A stretch of 64,000 nucleotides of DNA from Ceratothoa steindachneri (Eukaryota; Arthropoda; Malacostraca; Isopoda; Cymothoidae). This document shows, piece after piece, positions 44,931 through 56,312 of the stretch (positions are counted from its first letter, which is position 1; every line of letters begins with the position of its first letter). The stretch is from assembly GCA_963969495.1 (NCBI GenBank), contig OZ018321.1:109073212-109137211 (forward strand), given 5' to 3'. Position numbers and translations under genes: made by a program. The notes beneath the pieces were generated by a model. The model had not been told where the DNA came from. It made no database searches and worked only from the letters and a program-made list of their open reading frames with translations.

Positions 44931-46494
44931 ATCGTTCTCAATCTAGATATTTCCTTCTTTCATACCAGTCTCATCCACATACACTAAGCTTGGTAGCATC
45001 ACATTCCCATACTGTCCTGGTACATTCCACACTTAACCCCTTTGGCATTCTCTAGCACTAAAATTTTGTGCCAATGAAAATCTTGCGGTTGCAATCTTAC
45101 TCGCCCAAACCATTATTATAACGATTCATCATAGAAAGTTGTTCAGGAGTCAACTAAGGACTAATATTACACCTTACCCCACTTAAAATAGCCTCACAAT
45201 TCCAACAAGATTTATTCCACAAAACAATCCCCAGCATTTTTGAGTAGCCCAGCCACTAAATCCTCTACTTCAGGAGCCTTCCTATTTTTCAGACCTCTAA
45301 AAAAACAACATTTTGCCTATCTAGATCCATGTTCATACTTCTCACTTACTTTAAAACATTCTCTTCCCTCTTTAGCTGAATCAATAGCAATTCACTTTGG
45401 ATTTTTCATCCTTTGGGGTGAACACACAAACCAATTTAACCAAAATTGACTAAATTAGGGGATGAATGTGTGCCCCCTAAAAGAATACAGGGTTAGTCGT
45501 ACAAAATAAATTAGCTATCAGAAATGTGAATGATGCATATCAGCAGAGGAACAGGATATCCGCCATAAACAATCGCATAAATACATATACCTATATATAA
45601 TATTTTTCAGAACTAAAAAGTTTGTGGATAGCAGTATCCGAGACACACGAAGCGTTTGAGGATCTCGGGTCAAGGGGAGAATGTAGGCCTTAAATCGACG
45701 TTTAGCCACTTCCAGGGGGCTGAGAGAACAATATTCGACATTGAGATGAGGTTGGGGACAAGCGCTGACCACAAACACCCAACGAGGACATCGACAAAAA
45801 AATATTTAAATTATGTTATAAAGGAAGTGAAAATATGCGGAAAAGCATGGCAAAACTACTCCATGGGGGGGGGGGGGGGCGGCACAACTCTCGTGAGCCT
45901 GTTTAGCTCAGCAACGAAGGCAGGCTCGCTTGTGGGGAGCTAACCGTTACATTCATGATTCAAATTTACACAGGGAAAGAAATATCTGATCTAGCGACCG
46001 AAAACGGCTTAAGCCAGCGACCTCAAGGACTGTCGTATCCGTTGCACCGGAGGGCTTTCCTGATGGCCGGCTATGGAATGCGAGGACGAAGGTCGAGCGA
46101 GCCAAACATTCCTAATCGGAGGACGGTTCCTGCGACGCCGTAAGCAACCAGATAACAAAACACCCCCGTCGGCATTCTCCGCCAAACACCAAAGAAAGAG
46201 GCCACCACAGACACAAGAAATAACCAATCTTCGATAGTAGCCACCTATGGAGAGTTAACTACCACCAACGAGACAAAGAGTAAACTGTTTCTTTGCACTG
46301 GAAAGCATTAAGAAAAAAATGGTTCTCAAAGGAAGATAAAGGAAAATTGAGTGTGAAAAGTATACAAGCATTTGGGGACGCCAAGGTCTAGAAGGGCAGG
46401 TAAATGTTCCCGATAAAGGAACAAGGTAAGTCTATGGAGGCGAAGTAACGAGAAATCATGAGTTGATAATTATAAACCGTTTCCACAGATATAT
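44931..46494. other. Unassigned sequence
   Basis: No confident gene. In minus sense, 45430-45205 reads a plausible peptide with two stops (EGRECFKVSEKYEHGS, then FRGLKNRKAPEVEDLVAGLL) that I cannot assign. A G-run lies at 45866-45879. Confidence 0.3.
45896..45970 (+). other. tRNA-like sequence (possible SINE head or tRNA relic)
   Basis: Contains a Pol III A-box-like TTTAGCTCAGCAACG, a stretch AGGCTCGCTTGTGGGGAGC in the anticodon-arm position, and a worn B-box-like TGATTCAAATT at the expected distance. The T-stem does not pair well, so it is not a functional tRNA gene. Confidence 0.3.
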
Positions 46495-46576
46495 ATTTAC
46501 TTTAGAAGCCCATCTGGCGACTGCCTACCTGGGGCAGAAGTCGATGCAGTTCAGCAAAGCCTACTACTAGACTATA

Positions 46577-47610
46577 TTAAAAACCAAAAAACGATGAAAA
46601 AAAAAGCAAAAACGCAACAGAGAAGCTGGCGCATGTGTCGGGGAAAGACGGGCATACCCCGGCGCAGGAGCGAGCGACCCAAAACAAACGGTCAAATAAA
46701 GTAGAGGACGACAGCCTCCTCCAAAAAGTGGTATAGTAAGCGAGTCGACTTGCACAAACCAGTCCCGAGTACAAGGAACAAGCGGTAGCGACCCCGGTAA
46801 CGTGCGCGAAGATCACCGAGACTGGGACATTCAACAAGAATGTGCCTAACAGTCTGGGGGGCGGCGGAGGCGAGGGCTGCATCAAATGGCGGTGGGTCAC
46901 GCGAGTGTATCCAATTCGGAGACGACAGAAAGCAACCTGAAGCTGTCCATGGAAACAGTGGCGGTGCAATGGCACCTAACTTTAAGTTCTCCTCGACCAT
47001 TTCCCATCTTCTATGCCAAGCCGCCCGGAGGGGAGCCGGAAATCCTGCCATGTAGTCGGTGTGAGGAAGAGAAACGCTGGTCTGGTCACCCAATCGTCGC
47101 GACTCTTTGAAGCCCTCATTCCCCGCAATGTCCAAGAACCCAGCAGAAGATAAAACCGTGGCGTCACGGATATCGCAAACCAGAGGATGCGGAGATTCCA
47201 ATGCCCGAAGAGCACTCAGGGCGATGTGTTAGTCGCTATAAATCACAATCCATTCTCCAAACCGGGCACGTTGTGGTATCTCCTGTACCGAGGGGTGTAT
47301 TACAACCAGCTCGGCCGTAAAGACAGACGCAGCACCTGCCAGAGCCCCGCTAAATTCAAACAGAGGGTACCGACGTGGAAACCGACCCCCTCTTGGGACT
47401 TGGAGCAATCCGTATACACTAGCACGGTTCCAGTGACACGAAGTGTGCTCCAAAAATGTAGAAGGCAGTACTCCCGGCTTTGTAGATGCTTTGGGTGCAG
47501 AGGCGTGGCGATAAATAGTCAAAGGTGGTACCCTCCAGGGTGGCACCAACGGTCCGAGTGCTATAGTGATTGAGCTGTCGAAGAAGTTTCCTAGCCCTAA
47601 GACCAAATAG
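46577..47610 (-). pseudogene. Family A RNase H and C-terminal tail, copy A5
   Basis: Tail motif: APQTVRHILVECPSLGDLRA at about 46860-46800; the first two cysteines of the CCHC motif are replaced here. RNase H pieces: ASVFTAELVVIHPSVQEIP near 47330-47270 (Glu motif) and RIVIYSD near 47240. The TDGS motif appears as VYGLLQVPRG in a shifted frame near 47420. Several frameshifts. Confidence 0.75.
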
Positions 47611-48013
47611 CTAGGCGGCTCTCGGCGGCATAGGCACTGTCGAGATCAGATGCGGATGCGGTGAGAGCTGTTGGCGACCTAGGAAGGCACCGGGCCCAAC
47701 TTTACAGGCGAATAATGCACTGCACACGGCGAAGAGCAAGTGGCATCTCATCAGCATTGACAGGTAGCCTCTCAATGGGGTGCGGAAGACACCGGTCACC
47801 AAACGAAGGTCGGTATGGTGGATCGAATCCACCTTCCGCAGTACACGCTCGGCTGCGGATGCATAAAACTCAAATCCATAGTCGAGCTTCGAACGAAAAG
47901 GTGGATAAAAAAGTAAGGCAGTTGTCCAATCCCTATCAGCGCCCCTGGCGTTAAGTGTCACGGAACGAAGAATATCCATGGCGCGTGTACAAGAGACCCT
48001 AAGGCTGCGAATA
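47611..48013 (-). pseudogene. Family A RT C-terminal region, copy A5 (downstream of insertion)
   Basis: Reads MDILRSVTLNARGADRD, ALLFYPPFRSKLDYGFEFYA, SAAERVLRKVDSIHHTDLRL and VTGVFRT, collinear with A7 59580-59200. It ends at the TA where the Tc3-like element is inserted. Confidence 0.75.
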
Positions 48014-49190
48014 CAGGTTCACGCCAAACAAACAGGCCCTCAACTTTCGATAGGCCTCATTTCTTAATTTTCTGCAAGGATTGAATGTAACTTGGGTGAT
48101 AACTAGTTTATTGTGTTCAAAAACATCATCAAAACATGAGAGCCTTTGGACTTTTCTTCTTTATTCTAGAGCATGTGTTAAAGATGACGACCTCCATATA
48201 GCTCTGTACATTTCTTGAAGTGCAACACAAAGTTGTCCATGACGTCCTTACAAACTGACCGACTAATAGCTCTGATCTACTCCTCAATGGCTTCCTTGAG
48301 TTCCGTGATGGTCCTGGGTCTCTCCACGTACACTGTCTTTAAGGTAGCCACAGAGAAAGAAATCTGGGGGACTAAGGTCTGGGCTGTGAGGTACCCACTC
48401 AAAATCAGTCTTGAGACTGATCATACGGCCACCAACGTTCTCTTTTAGCCAATCTCGGGACAGGTTCGAGGTGTGAGAGCTTGTTCCAAATTGCTGGAAC
48501 CAACACTTCCACATAAGCGACGGGAACAGGGTCTGCAGCTCCCTCTTGAAGGTTTTGAGGACCTTAACATAACGCTCCTTGGTGACTGTCACTGTCGCGC
48601 CAGATTCCTCGAAGAATGGTCCGATGATGCCTCTAGCTGAGATTGCAGTTCATAGCGTGCACTTAGGGGAGTATAGGGGCTTGGTGGCTACCTCATTTGG
48701 TCTGGAGGTCCCCAAGAAGACATTTGTCTTCGAGTTTACCATTCATTTAAGATGGAAGTGAGCTTCATCTGAGGTCCGAAGGAGGTTAAGGAAAGTTGGG
48801 GTCTCCTGAATCTTCTCCAATATCTTGACTGCCATAGCCTTTCTCTGCTACTTGTCTGAGGCTGTAAGGGTCTGCTCTGTCTGTATTCTGTATGGATAGG
48901 CCTTTACATGCATTACTAGTACTCTCTTGCAAGTCTCACAGGATATACCGAGGGACTGACTTCGCTTGCGCACAGGGCATATTGGACTCAGCTGTACGCT
49001 TCATGGTGCCTCTATGAGCCTATCTTGTAGTAATGTTTGATGCAGTATATTCTTTGCTGGAGCTCCAGTGAGATCTGGTTGTGTTCACAGCATTGTTCCT
49101 GTCATGTCCTGCAAAGTTAGAGTGATTAATGAATGAATGAAGGATATATCACAAAAAGTGTGTGCATGCCCGATTTTGGGGGTGGCCCTG
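48014..49190 (-). mobile_element. Tc3-like DNA transposon inserted in A5, TA-flanked
   Basis: 1,177-bp element between TA duplications (48012-48013, 49191-49192). Ends are imperfect inverted repeats, CAGGTTCACGCCAAA at the left and, inverted, CAGGGCCACCCCCAAA at the right. Removing it restores the family A sequence exactly, which fixes its boundaries. It carries one transposase gene on the minus strand. Confidence 0.9.
48230..49010 (-). pseudogene. Tc3-like (DDE) transposase, inactive
   Basis: Transposase of the IS630/Tc1/mariner superfamily, of the arthropod type with the DEAHFHL signature. Sense order: RKAMAVKILEKIQETPTFL near 48830, DEAHFHLK (first catalytic Asp) near 48765, NEVATKPLYSPKCT near 48690, SARGIIGPFFEESGATVTV near 48620, WFQQFGTSSHTSNL near 48490 and PHSPDLSPPDFFLCGYLKD near 48380 (last catalytic Asp). 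The usual QQDG box is QQFG, so the second catalytic aspartate is lost. Stops follow DEAHFHLK and KCTL. The N-terminal HTH region (48860-49100) is poorly readable. Confidence 0.85.
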
Positions 49191-50345
49191 TATGAGCCTC
49201 CCAGGTGAGGCGTCGGTCAAATACAAGAACAAGGAAACGGTGCGAATCCCTCACTTCCAGGCGAACCCCATTTAAACACAAGTCTGGGTCAGGTAGGTTT
49301 CGTGGATGGCAGCAGAAATTCAGATTGGGAGGCGTCCCCTCGCTCACATCGTGTGGAAAGTCTCGATGATACCCGTTCGCCATGCGGTATCATAGACCCT
49401 CTCTAAATGGAAAAACACCGTGGCGTAGTGCTGTCTACGAAGGAAGGCCAAGCAGACGGGATTTTCCAGTCAAAGCAGAGCAATCGACGTGGAGTGGAAC
49501 TTGCGGAAGCCACACTGTGCACAAGACCGATCGCCTCCGGTGTCCAGAACAAGGCTAATCTAACATTTACAAATTTCTCCATCAACTTGCACACGCAGGA
49601 GGTTAGGAATTGGGCGGAAAACGGTCAGGGTAGAGTGATCTCTCCGCGAGCTCAGTAGCGATTCGTCAGGAATCTGGGAAGATACCGTCTACCCATATAT
49701 TGTTGAACAAATCTAACAAAAAGGCCATGCTTCGCTCACACAGGCGTCCAAGAATGGCGTACTGGAAATCGTTGGTGTCCGCGCATGAAGTGAGATCGGA
49801 CCGCAGATCACTCAGAGTAAACCTGTCGTTGAAGGGTTCTCCGCCTCTGGAGGTAAAGTCCAGTTGGCGGCCTTTCACGACATCAAGACGCGCAGTGAAT
49901 GCTGGCGGAGAAGCATCCTGGACAAGAGAATGCGGAGCAAGAGGTCGCCAAGGATTCCGCCACGGACGTTGGGTCCCATTCTCCGGGAAAACGGGAGGGA
50001 GGTCCTGCGAGAACTGGCCAAGAATCCTGTTAACTCGCTTCCACACCTCTACTAAAGGGGGATTCAAGTAAGTGAAGACACGTATAACCCGGCAAGAAGA
50101 GCGGCGGGCGTGCTTCGAAATATACCTGAACCTAGCCCCAGCTCGACGAAATTGACGACAGTGAAGCCGGCGCTTATAGCGCATGTAGGCATAACGCTTC
50201 CTTTGAGGGCAGTCTCACCCTCGGCAAACCATCACGGAAGCGGTCTGCGTGAAAAACAGCCAGACGTTCTAGGAATAGTAGTTAGGTCCACGGCGATGAG
50301 GTTACCGGAGAACTGAACGGCCTCATCTACCGACCGACCTAATCT
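49191..50345 (-). pseudogene. Family A RT and linker, copy A5 (upstream of insertion)
   Basis: Continues the RT across the insertion: RLEVRDSHRFLVLVFDRRLT near 49260-49200, then, after the deletion at about 49318, HDVSEGTPPNLNF. The finger region (VHSVASASSTPRRLLCFDW, the frame-shifted equivalent of A7 CGFRKFHSTSDALL) follows at 49520-49440, ILGRLCERSMAFLLDLFNNI near 49740-49690, and a linker with KHARRSSCRVIRVFTYL near 50080. No palm motifs B or C. Confidence 0.75.
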
Positions 50346-50355
50346 CATCGACTGA

Positions 50356-52100
50356 GGCAGATGCAGGATCCTTCTTCCAAGAGAAGACACTCACGGGAAT
50401 TGCCTACGCTTCCCGAAGGCAGAACTCCGGGCGTTCTTGGCCGGATAACGCACTGAAGGAGGCGCTTTCGCCTTCGAGGACTTATACAGGGGAGGTTAGG
50501 CTTGCCATGCGAGTCTTTTCCTCTCTCCGCCTTGAAACCTTAGGCAGGCGGGGGTCCCTCCTTAGGATGATCCATCGCCTGTGAGTAACCCAGCCTAGCC
50601 TTAGGTGTGGGCGTAGGAGCCGAAACTCCTTTAGTGTTGTCCTCCTTTCGGGAGGCAGCTTTAGAAACAACGGAAGATAGCCTCGCGGCCAACTTCACGG
50701 GTGTTGCCACCTGTGAGTCTAATAACTCGGTGGAGGCAGGCGGCCGTTTCGCCTTACGGGAAACGGTCACGCTAGGGAAAGGGAGGGGAGCCCTGGTTTA
50801 AGACGGAGCTGCGTGTGAACCCTTTGTGCCACCAGCTTTACCGGCTAAAGGTAGAACCAGCAGAAGGGTTACGACCGTGCTCGCAGGTCCGGAAGGGCAA
50901 GGAGCAGAGGGAGTCTTTGTTCTTAACATTGAGACATGGGACGTCCCAGGCAGAGACGGGAGCGCCAGGATAAAGTCCTTAGCCTCATGAAATGAGAGAC
51001 GAGCCTGGGAATAAACGGCCAGGATTTACTTCTCAATGAGATACGCACACCATATTTCTTCCAAGAAGCGGGGTGCGACTCTCCGCAATTGACACACTTG
51101 GCTACACACGATTTGGACTTATCGTGTGCGGCCTCGGAGCAAATTACACATACTTCTGGTAACGATTCGTACGGTCGAAGCGGTGACAGCAGTAGCCCCT
51201 ACGCTGTAGTGGTACGAATGCCCTCACGCAGTAGCGATACCAACCGGTACGCACCGACTCAGGGAGCTTTTCACAGTCAAACTTGACGAAGAGTGTAGGG
51301 GTGGGTCTAGAGGCCCCTCCCTGTTTTCTCATCACAGCTCTAAGGTGATGTCATCTATGGAGTAGTAGTCCAAGAGTTCCCTCGCATAAACTTCCTCCGC
51401 CGAGAGGAGCCTGTGGGCCAGATGGGCCGGAATCAGCAAGGTCCTTCTCTGAAATAGAGGTCTTGCCTATCACAGAAGCACCAGCCAGGGAAGGAGATCC
51501 CTCCTCTCCTCGTAAGGCCTCGGGGACCCGAGCCAGATGAGGACCTTGCAGAGGGGCAGACACAGGTTCTGTTCTTGGTACTGAGACCGGGTTCGATCCC
51601 ATTGAAGATCCTACCAACTGTGGCTGGGTTACCTCAGGGACCATGTCTATCTCAGGGGTGGGGGCTCCATGTGGCCATCCCCCCTCCCCCACCAAGACAT
51701 CACAGATCCCATTCGAGAACTTTTTTTTCTTCTCTCGGGCCGGCGAACCGGCATCCGTCGGGGAAGAGAATGGGGCAGGTATACTGACCCCGTGCAAGCT
51801 GGTCACGCACGCACCAAGGAAATTATGAGGCGCGGGCCCTGCCATCTCTTGCCCAAAATGGGAGCGGTCAATTTTGGGCGGCCTGCCTGCTTTTTTGGCA
51901 GTCCCCTGTGAAATAAAAGTAGAGACTGCCAGAGGCAGCTCCATCGATTGTCGAGGGGAAGATAGAGGAAGAGTATTATTTTCGTTATATGGTGACTATT
52001 CGTGCAATGGGACGCAAGCGCTCATCACCCCCACGCAGTAGCCCTCAATGCGAGGGGTGAATACGGGGCCGGCAGAACCAGCTGCCGCCATTTGAGGCCA
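50356..52100 (-). pseudogene. Family A ORF1, copy A5, broken
   Basis: N-terminal part at 51944-51351: QGTAKKAGRPPKIDRSHFG, SNGICDVLVGEGGWPHG, then MVPEVTQPQLVGSSMGSNP and ISEKDLADSGPSGPQAPLGG. The RRM-like region is cut short (junction near 51390). A segment with RKQGGASRPTPTLFVKFD and YRYCVRAFVPLQRRGYCCHR (51320-51170), then a worn zinc-knuckle region (51170-51060), leads to the C-terminal KARLGYSQ..KEGPPPA part (50770-50480). Frames shift repeatedly. Confidence 0.75.
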
Positions 52101-52513
52101 CTCTTCCCTCCTAGTGACCTGGCAGCCCATCGGTATGGTGGCTCCACCTTAGGCACTGTGTAAAATTGATACATCTTGAAAGAGAGAGAAGGAGTCAGAG
52201 GAAGGGTCTAGGTGAAGCAGGTTGTTAAAAACCCACCACCCAAACCGGAGCTCAGGGGGGAAGGAATGTTGTCCTCTCCCCCCTCAGCCCCGATGCAGAA
52301 TGGTTGGGAGAGAGAAAGCTGGTCGGAATCTACCCTGTTACCTTAGAGGCTGGCCAGAGGAAGTTGTGGGAGAGGTTGTAGAGAAAGTGAGGAAGCAGGG
52401 TAAGGAGACAGGGTGTCAGAAATAAGGAAAATAGGTTATGCTGGGGCCGGACGGGGTGCTGAGTCCCGTCAGCACGGCAACCAGGAAGGCAAATCGCGGC
52501 GCCCCTTACGGGG

Positions 52514-53544
52514 TCCCCAAGCGAATGTAAAACAACCTCAAAGAAATACAGCCGTTCACGAAAAAGACGAAACTGTTGCGTTTTATGTAAGGGAACTACA
52601 TATAACAACATAACTTCAGACATAGAAAAGTCAACGAAGCAAGACAAAATAGCCAAACGACGATTTCGTATTATATCCTTAAGGCAATAAAAAACAACAA
52701 AACCCAGCGAAAATTAATTATTTCTAATTATATTAAACAGGTTTTATTTTGGTATCGAAATTTATAGCGCAAAGACACTGCACAAAACATATATCTATAA
52801 ACAAAGTCAAGATAGACGACGCAAAAATAATGTAAGATCTATAGTTGCAGGTTCTGGCGCAGGCATTGCGGGCAGAAGAGCGTGCCATTCCTCCTTGTTT
52901 CACTATTATCTGTGACATTACACTTGCACTACCATCTATCCCCTCACGATGGATACAAAACGTAGGAAAAATGAAAACTATAGTGGGAGATTTGAAGGAT
53001 GCAAGGGGCGAGCCGAAAGAGAGCAGCAGTTTCTCTTGGCTGTCTTCAATCTCATCTGATAAACGATAAACGAAGAAAGAGGTCATTACTGACAAAAGAT
53101 CCACCCTCCTTCAGAGGTCGGAATGGCGAAGAAACGGCTGGTCCAATACCGAGGAATCATGTGAAATATAAATTTAGCCAAGCCGCCTTCATATGGAGGG
53201 CAAAGAATGAACAATCAGTTTTTCAAATGCCTTCGAGGCCTGAAACCAAGTTTTGGAAGCTTAATTTTGTATGTGACATCTCTAGGTCCGCCACAGTAGC
53301 TTATCAAGGAAGAATTTTTTTTTCCCAGATGCGTTAAATAAATCTGAACACCAGGGGCAAGCAAAGGACGTCGCAGAGCTACGCAAGAATCGTCTAAGGA
53401 CAGTAAACAAACCGGAAGCAGGATTTGAATGCCAAATCAAACATGAAGGGGGATGGAGGAGGGTCGGGAATTAAACAGTCCCCATTAATCGCATGCCGTC
53501 TTACTACGTAAGGGGGGGGGGGATGCATCTTTCGTTAGAGAATA
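52514..53544. other. Unassigned sequence
   Basis: Between A5 and the next Tc1-like element. No gene recognised; frames at 52733-53337 overlap on both strands and match no known family. A G-run lies at 53512-53521. Confidence 0.35.
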
Positions 53545-53984
53545 CACTACCGAGCAAAATAAGAGAAAGATTTTCCTTTATTAAAATATTTTCAAAAATT
53601 ATAAGTACGTAAATGAAATTCCCATGGTACATAAAGGCACAAATTTCATATATTTTATAAACATTTCATATGATACAATCGTATATTCAAGAAATTATAC
53701 TAAATAAACTAAAAAAATATAAATATTGAGAAGTGCAAAATAAGAGAATCATTCCCGTAATTGCCTAGTAAGCAAATACACTAGAAACAAAGCAAGATTT
53801 GACAACGATCAAACTTAAAACACTTAATATGAGGTGTCGAAGCCTTTGTTTTCTATTATTTCAGCAAAGCGACGACCGGAGGACCTCACCAGTTCCTTGA
53901 AAAATTCTGGTGTTATTTTGTTCCTTTTTTGCTCAATTTGCGTACATAAATCTGTTACAGTTGATGGCTGCTAGTCTCTATCTT

Positions 53985-54840
53985 CTAGAGGTTCTCAATT
54001 GGGTTCAAGTCTGGGGTCTGAGCATACTTCGATATCTTCTTGTTCGAAAGTATTTTACTCGCTTTGCAGTATGACATGGAGAGTTTTCCAGCATAATTGT
54101 TGCTGGCTGGTTCATAGATGCTCGGAGTGAAAGTATAACATGTTTTGCGAGGTTTAGGTACACATTCGCTTTTACCGTTCCAATTATTCGCACTGGCGGA
54201 CCAATTCCTTCCGGCGAAAACATCCCCCATACCATGACGCTGCCTCCTCAATGCTAGGAGGACTTTTAAACGCATTTAGGATTAAGTTTGTCAGCTGCAA
54301 AGCGTCTAACAAAGAGTTTACCATCAGATCCAACTAAATTAAATTTACTTTCGTCAGTGAAGTCAATTCTCTCCCAATCTTCTGATTCTTCTTACTGATG
54401 ATTGGTTGTTGTTGGAGAACGAGCTTTGAAACCAGATGAATTGAGGCGACGGGACAATGTGAAACGACTCACTTCTTTGCCACTATTGGTCTTCATTTTT
54501 TAGCAAATTCCTGCTGCAGTCTCGAATGGATCTTCCATAGCGAAGACCCTAATAGCTCCGTCTTCTCGAATGGCGATTATGCGGGGTCGACCGACTTTCG
54601 AAGGAGATTTATAGGTTTTGTTTTCATTCTATTATTCAAGAACGCGCGAAATCACACTCTTGGACCTTCCTACCCCTCTTGAAATAGCAGTCTTCAAACG
54701 AACAATACTCGGAAAGAGCTCAGAAATCACTCACATGTGGTGTCATTTCTGCAGAATGAGTAGAACAATAATGACAGTTGTACAATTCAGGCTACTGAGC
54801 AAAATGTTGCCAGATGATTTAAAGAAAGTTCTAGAATGCT
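53985..54840 (-). pseudogene. Tc1-like transposase (third family), broken
   Basis: Sense order: MTPHVSD-like start near 54755; HTH part LKTAISRGVGRSKSVISRVL near 54690; GRPRIIAIREDGAIRVFA near 54590; SRFTLSRRLNSSGFKARSP near 54450; first Asp box IDFTDESKFNLVGSDGKLF near 54350; MVWGMFSPEGIGPPVRIIGT at 54235; then IMLENSPCHTAKR, where the Asp before NSPCH is missing; and AQTPDLNPIENL near 54000 with the catalytic Glu. Frameshifts and stops occur between blocks. Confidence 0.85.
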
Positions 54841-54937
54841 AGTTTACTTAGTATAATTTCTTAAATATATGATTGTATCTGTGAAATCTTTATTAAGTAT
54901 ATTCCTTTGTGTACCATTGCAAAGCATCATGGTAGAC

Positions 54938-56233
54938 AAAATGACGTCGCATTTAGAGTCAAACCTGCTACTGAGGAGTTCCCAGCACGGCTTCCGAAGG
55001 CAACGGTCATGCCTGAGGAACTTGTGAAATTCTTCCACTTCGTCTTTTCAGTGAGCACGCTCGGGACAAGGCGGTGGATGTGGTCTACTTAGACTTCCAG
55101 AAAGCCTTTGATAAGGTACCACACCGACGCCTACTGCGGAAAGTGCGAGCTCTGGGCATAGACGGAAAAGTAGCCGGCTGGATAGAGAACTGGCTAAATG
55201 GCAGACGGCAACGGGTGGTGGTGAATGGACAGTCTTCTGAGTGGGTGCCCGTTACTAGCGGGGTGCCTCAAGGTTCTGTCCTGGGACCACTACTATTCAT
55301 CATCTACGTCAACGACATGGACGGTGACATGGTTGCCAAGATTTCCAAATTTGCCGACGATACCAAGCTTGGTATGAACGTTGCAAAGGATGGAAATACT
55401 ACCTGCCTGCAGGAAGATCTTGGGAAGATTGGGGAGTGGTCGGACACGTGGCAAATGCCTTTTAACGTGAACAAATGCAAAGTGATGCATATCGGCCACA
55501 GAAACCCCCAATATCAGTATATCCTGAAGGGCACTGCTATTGAATCCACCGACACTGAGAAGGACTTGGGTGTAACAATCACTAGTGACCTCAAGTTCTC
55601 GAAACAGTGCATTGAGGCGGAGAAAAAGGCCCAAAGAATGCTAGGCTACATAAAGCGCCAGTTTGGATATCGGAATAAGGAGATTGCACCTGGAGTATGC
55701 CGTACAATTTTGGAGTCCTTCATTTCGAAAGGACATCGCGAGATTGGAACGCGTGCAAGCCAGGGCAAACAAACTGATTCCCTCTATCAGACATAAAAGT
55801 TATGAAGATAGATTAAGGGAATTAGATTTGTTCTCGTTGGAAACCCGTAGACTGCGTGGTCAGCTCATCGAAGTTTTCAAAATACTTCGAGGGTTCGACA
55901 ATGTTGACTACAGGGATATTTTCACACTTGCTGAGAGCAGAACAAGAAATCACAGCTTTAAACTTGAACTGAAGGGTTACAACCGCAATATGTGTGGAAA
56001 ATTTTTCACGTACAGTATCTGCGGTGTTGGAACGCACTTCCAGTGGAAGTTGTCAACAGTGAATCTGTTGACCAGTTCAAGTCAAGACTAGACAAAGTCT
56101 TGAAAAATGGCCGTTTAAGGACGTAAAGCATTTGAGCAGAGATGTGCCCGCTCGACTGCTAGTCCAAAGGTACCCTCATTGAATGGACCGTAAGGTCTTC
56201 TAGGGTACTTTCTTTCCTTGTTACTCCTTGTTA
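54938..56233 (+). mobile_element. CR1-like non-LTR retrotransposon, 5'-truncated
   Basis: Starts within the RT finger region (LESNLLLRSSQHGFRRQRSC, 54955-55015) and runs to a 3' end at about 56233 shared with the fragment at 9634-9816. It lacks ORF1, the endonuclease and the first part of RT, a typical 5'-truncated insertion. Confidence 0.88.
55040..56125 (+). pseudogene. CR1-like reverse transcriptase, frameshifted
   Basis: RT that would copy element RNA at a nicked target. The palm is intact in one open stretch (55074-55700): motif A VVYLDFQKAFDKVPH, motif B SGVPQGSVLGPLLFIIYVND, motif C FADDTKLGMN, followed by DLGVTITSDLKFSKQC. A frameshift near 55700-55715 moves the frame to LEYAVQFWSPSFRKDIARLE and ANKLIPSIRHKSYEDRL. 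A second shift near 56030 leads to the C-terminus WNALPVEVVNSESVDQF and a stop at about 56125. Upstream frameshifts lie near 55020 and 55060. The sequence is much better preserved than family A. Confidence 0.9.
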
Positions 56234-56312
56234 CATTGAAATTTTATTTACCTAATCATGTTTTTTAAAATTATTTTAAAAGAAAATCGTTCTCTTATTT
56301 TGTTCAGTAGTG

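Larger units (their letters stand above)
46495..52513 (-). mobile_element. Family A retrotransposon, copy A5, split by a Tc3-like element
   Basis: Both ends are present: C4-GTAA-G4 hairpin (52502-52513) at the 5' end and CATCTGGCGACTGCC with A-rich sequence at the 3' end (46495-46580). It is interrupted at 48014-49190 by a DNA transposon; the host sequence GCTGCGAATA|TGAGCCTCCCAGG resumes across it. Internal deletions are the whole endonuclease (junction about 50356, from the linker straight to the ORF1 tail) and about 330 bp of the RT palm (about 49318), which removes motif B and YVDD. Confidence 0.9.
53545..56312 (-). mobile_element. Tc1-like transposon with a nested CR1-like retrotransposon
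   Basis: Terminal inverted repeats CACTACYGARCAAAATAAGA at 53545 and, inverted, ending 56312. TA lies at both sides (53543-53544, 56313-56314). The minus-strand transposase lies at 53985-54840, and a CR1-like element on the plus strand (54938-56233) has inserted between the transposase start and the right terminal repeat. Without the insertion the element would be about 1.4-1.5 kb, the normal Tc1 size. Confidence 0.88.
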
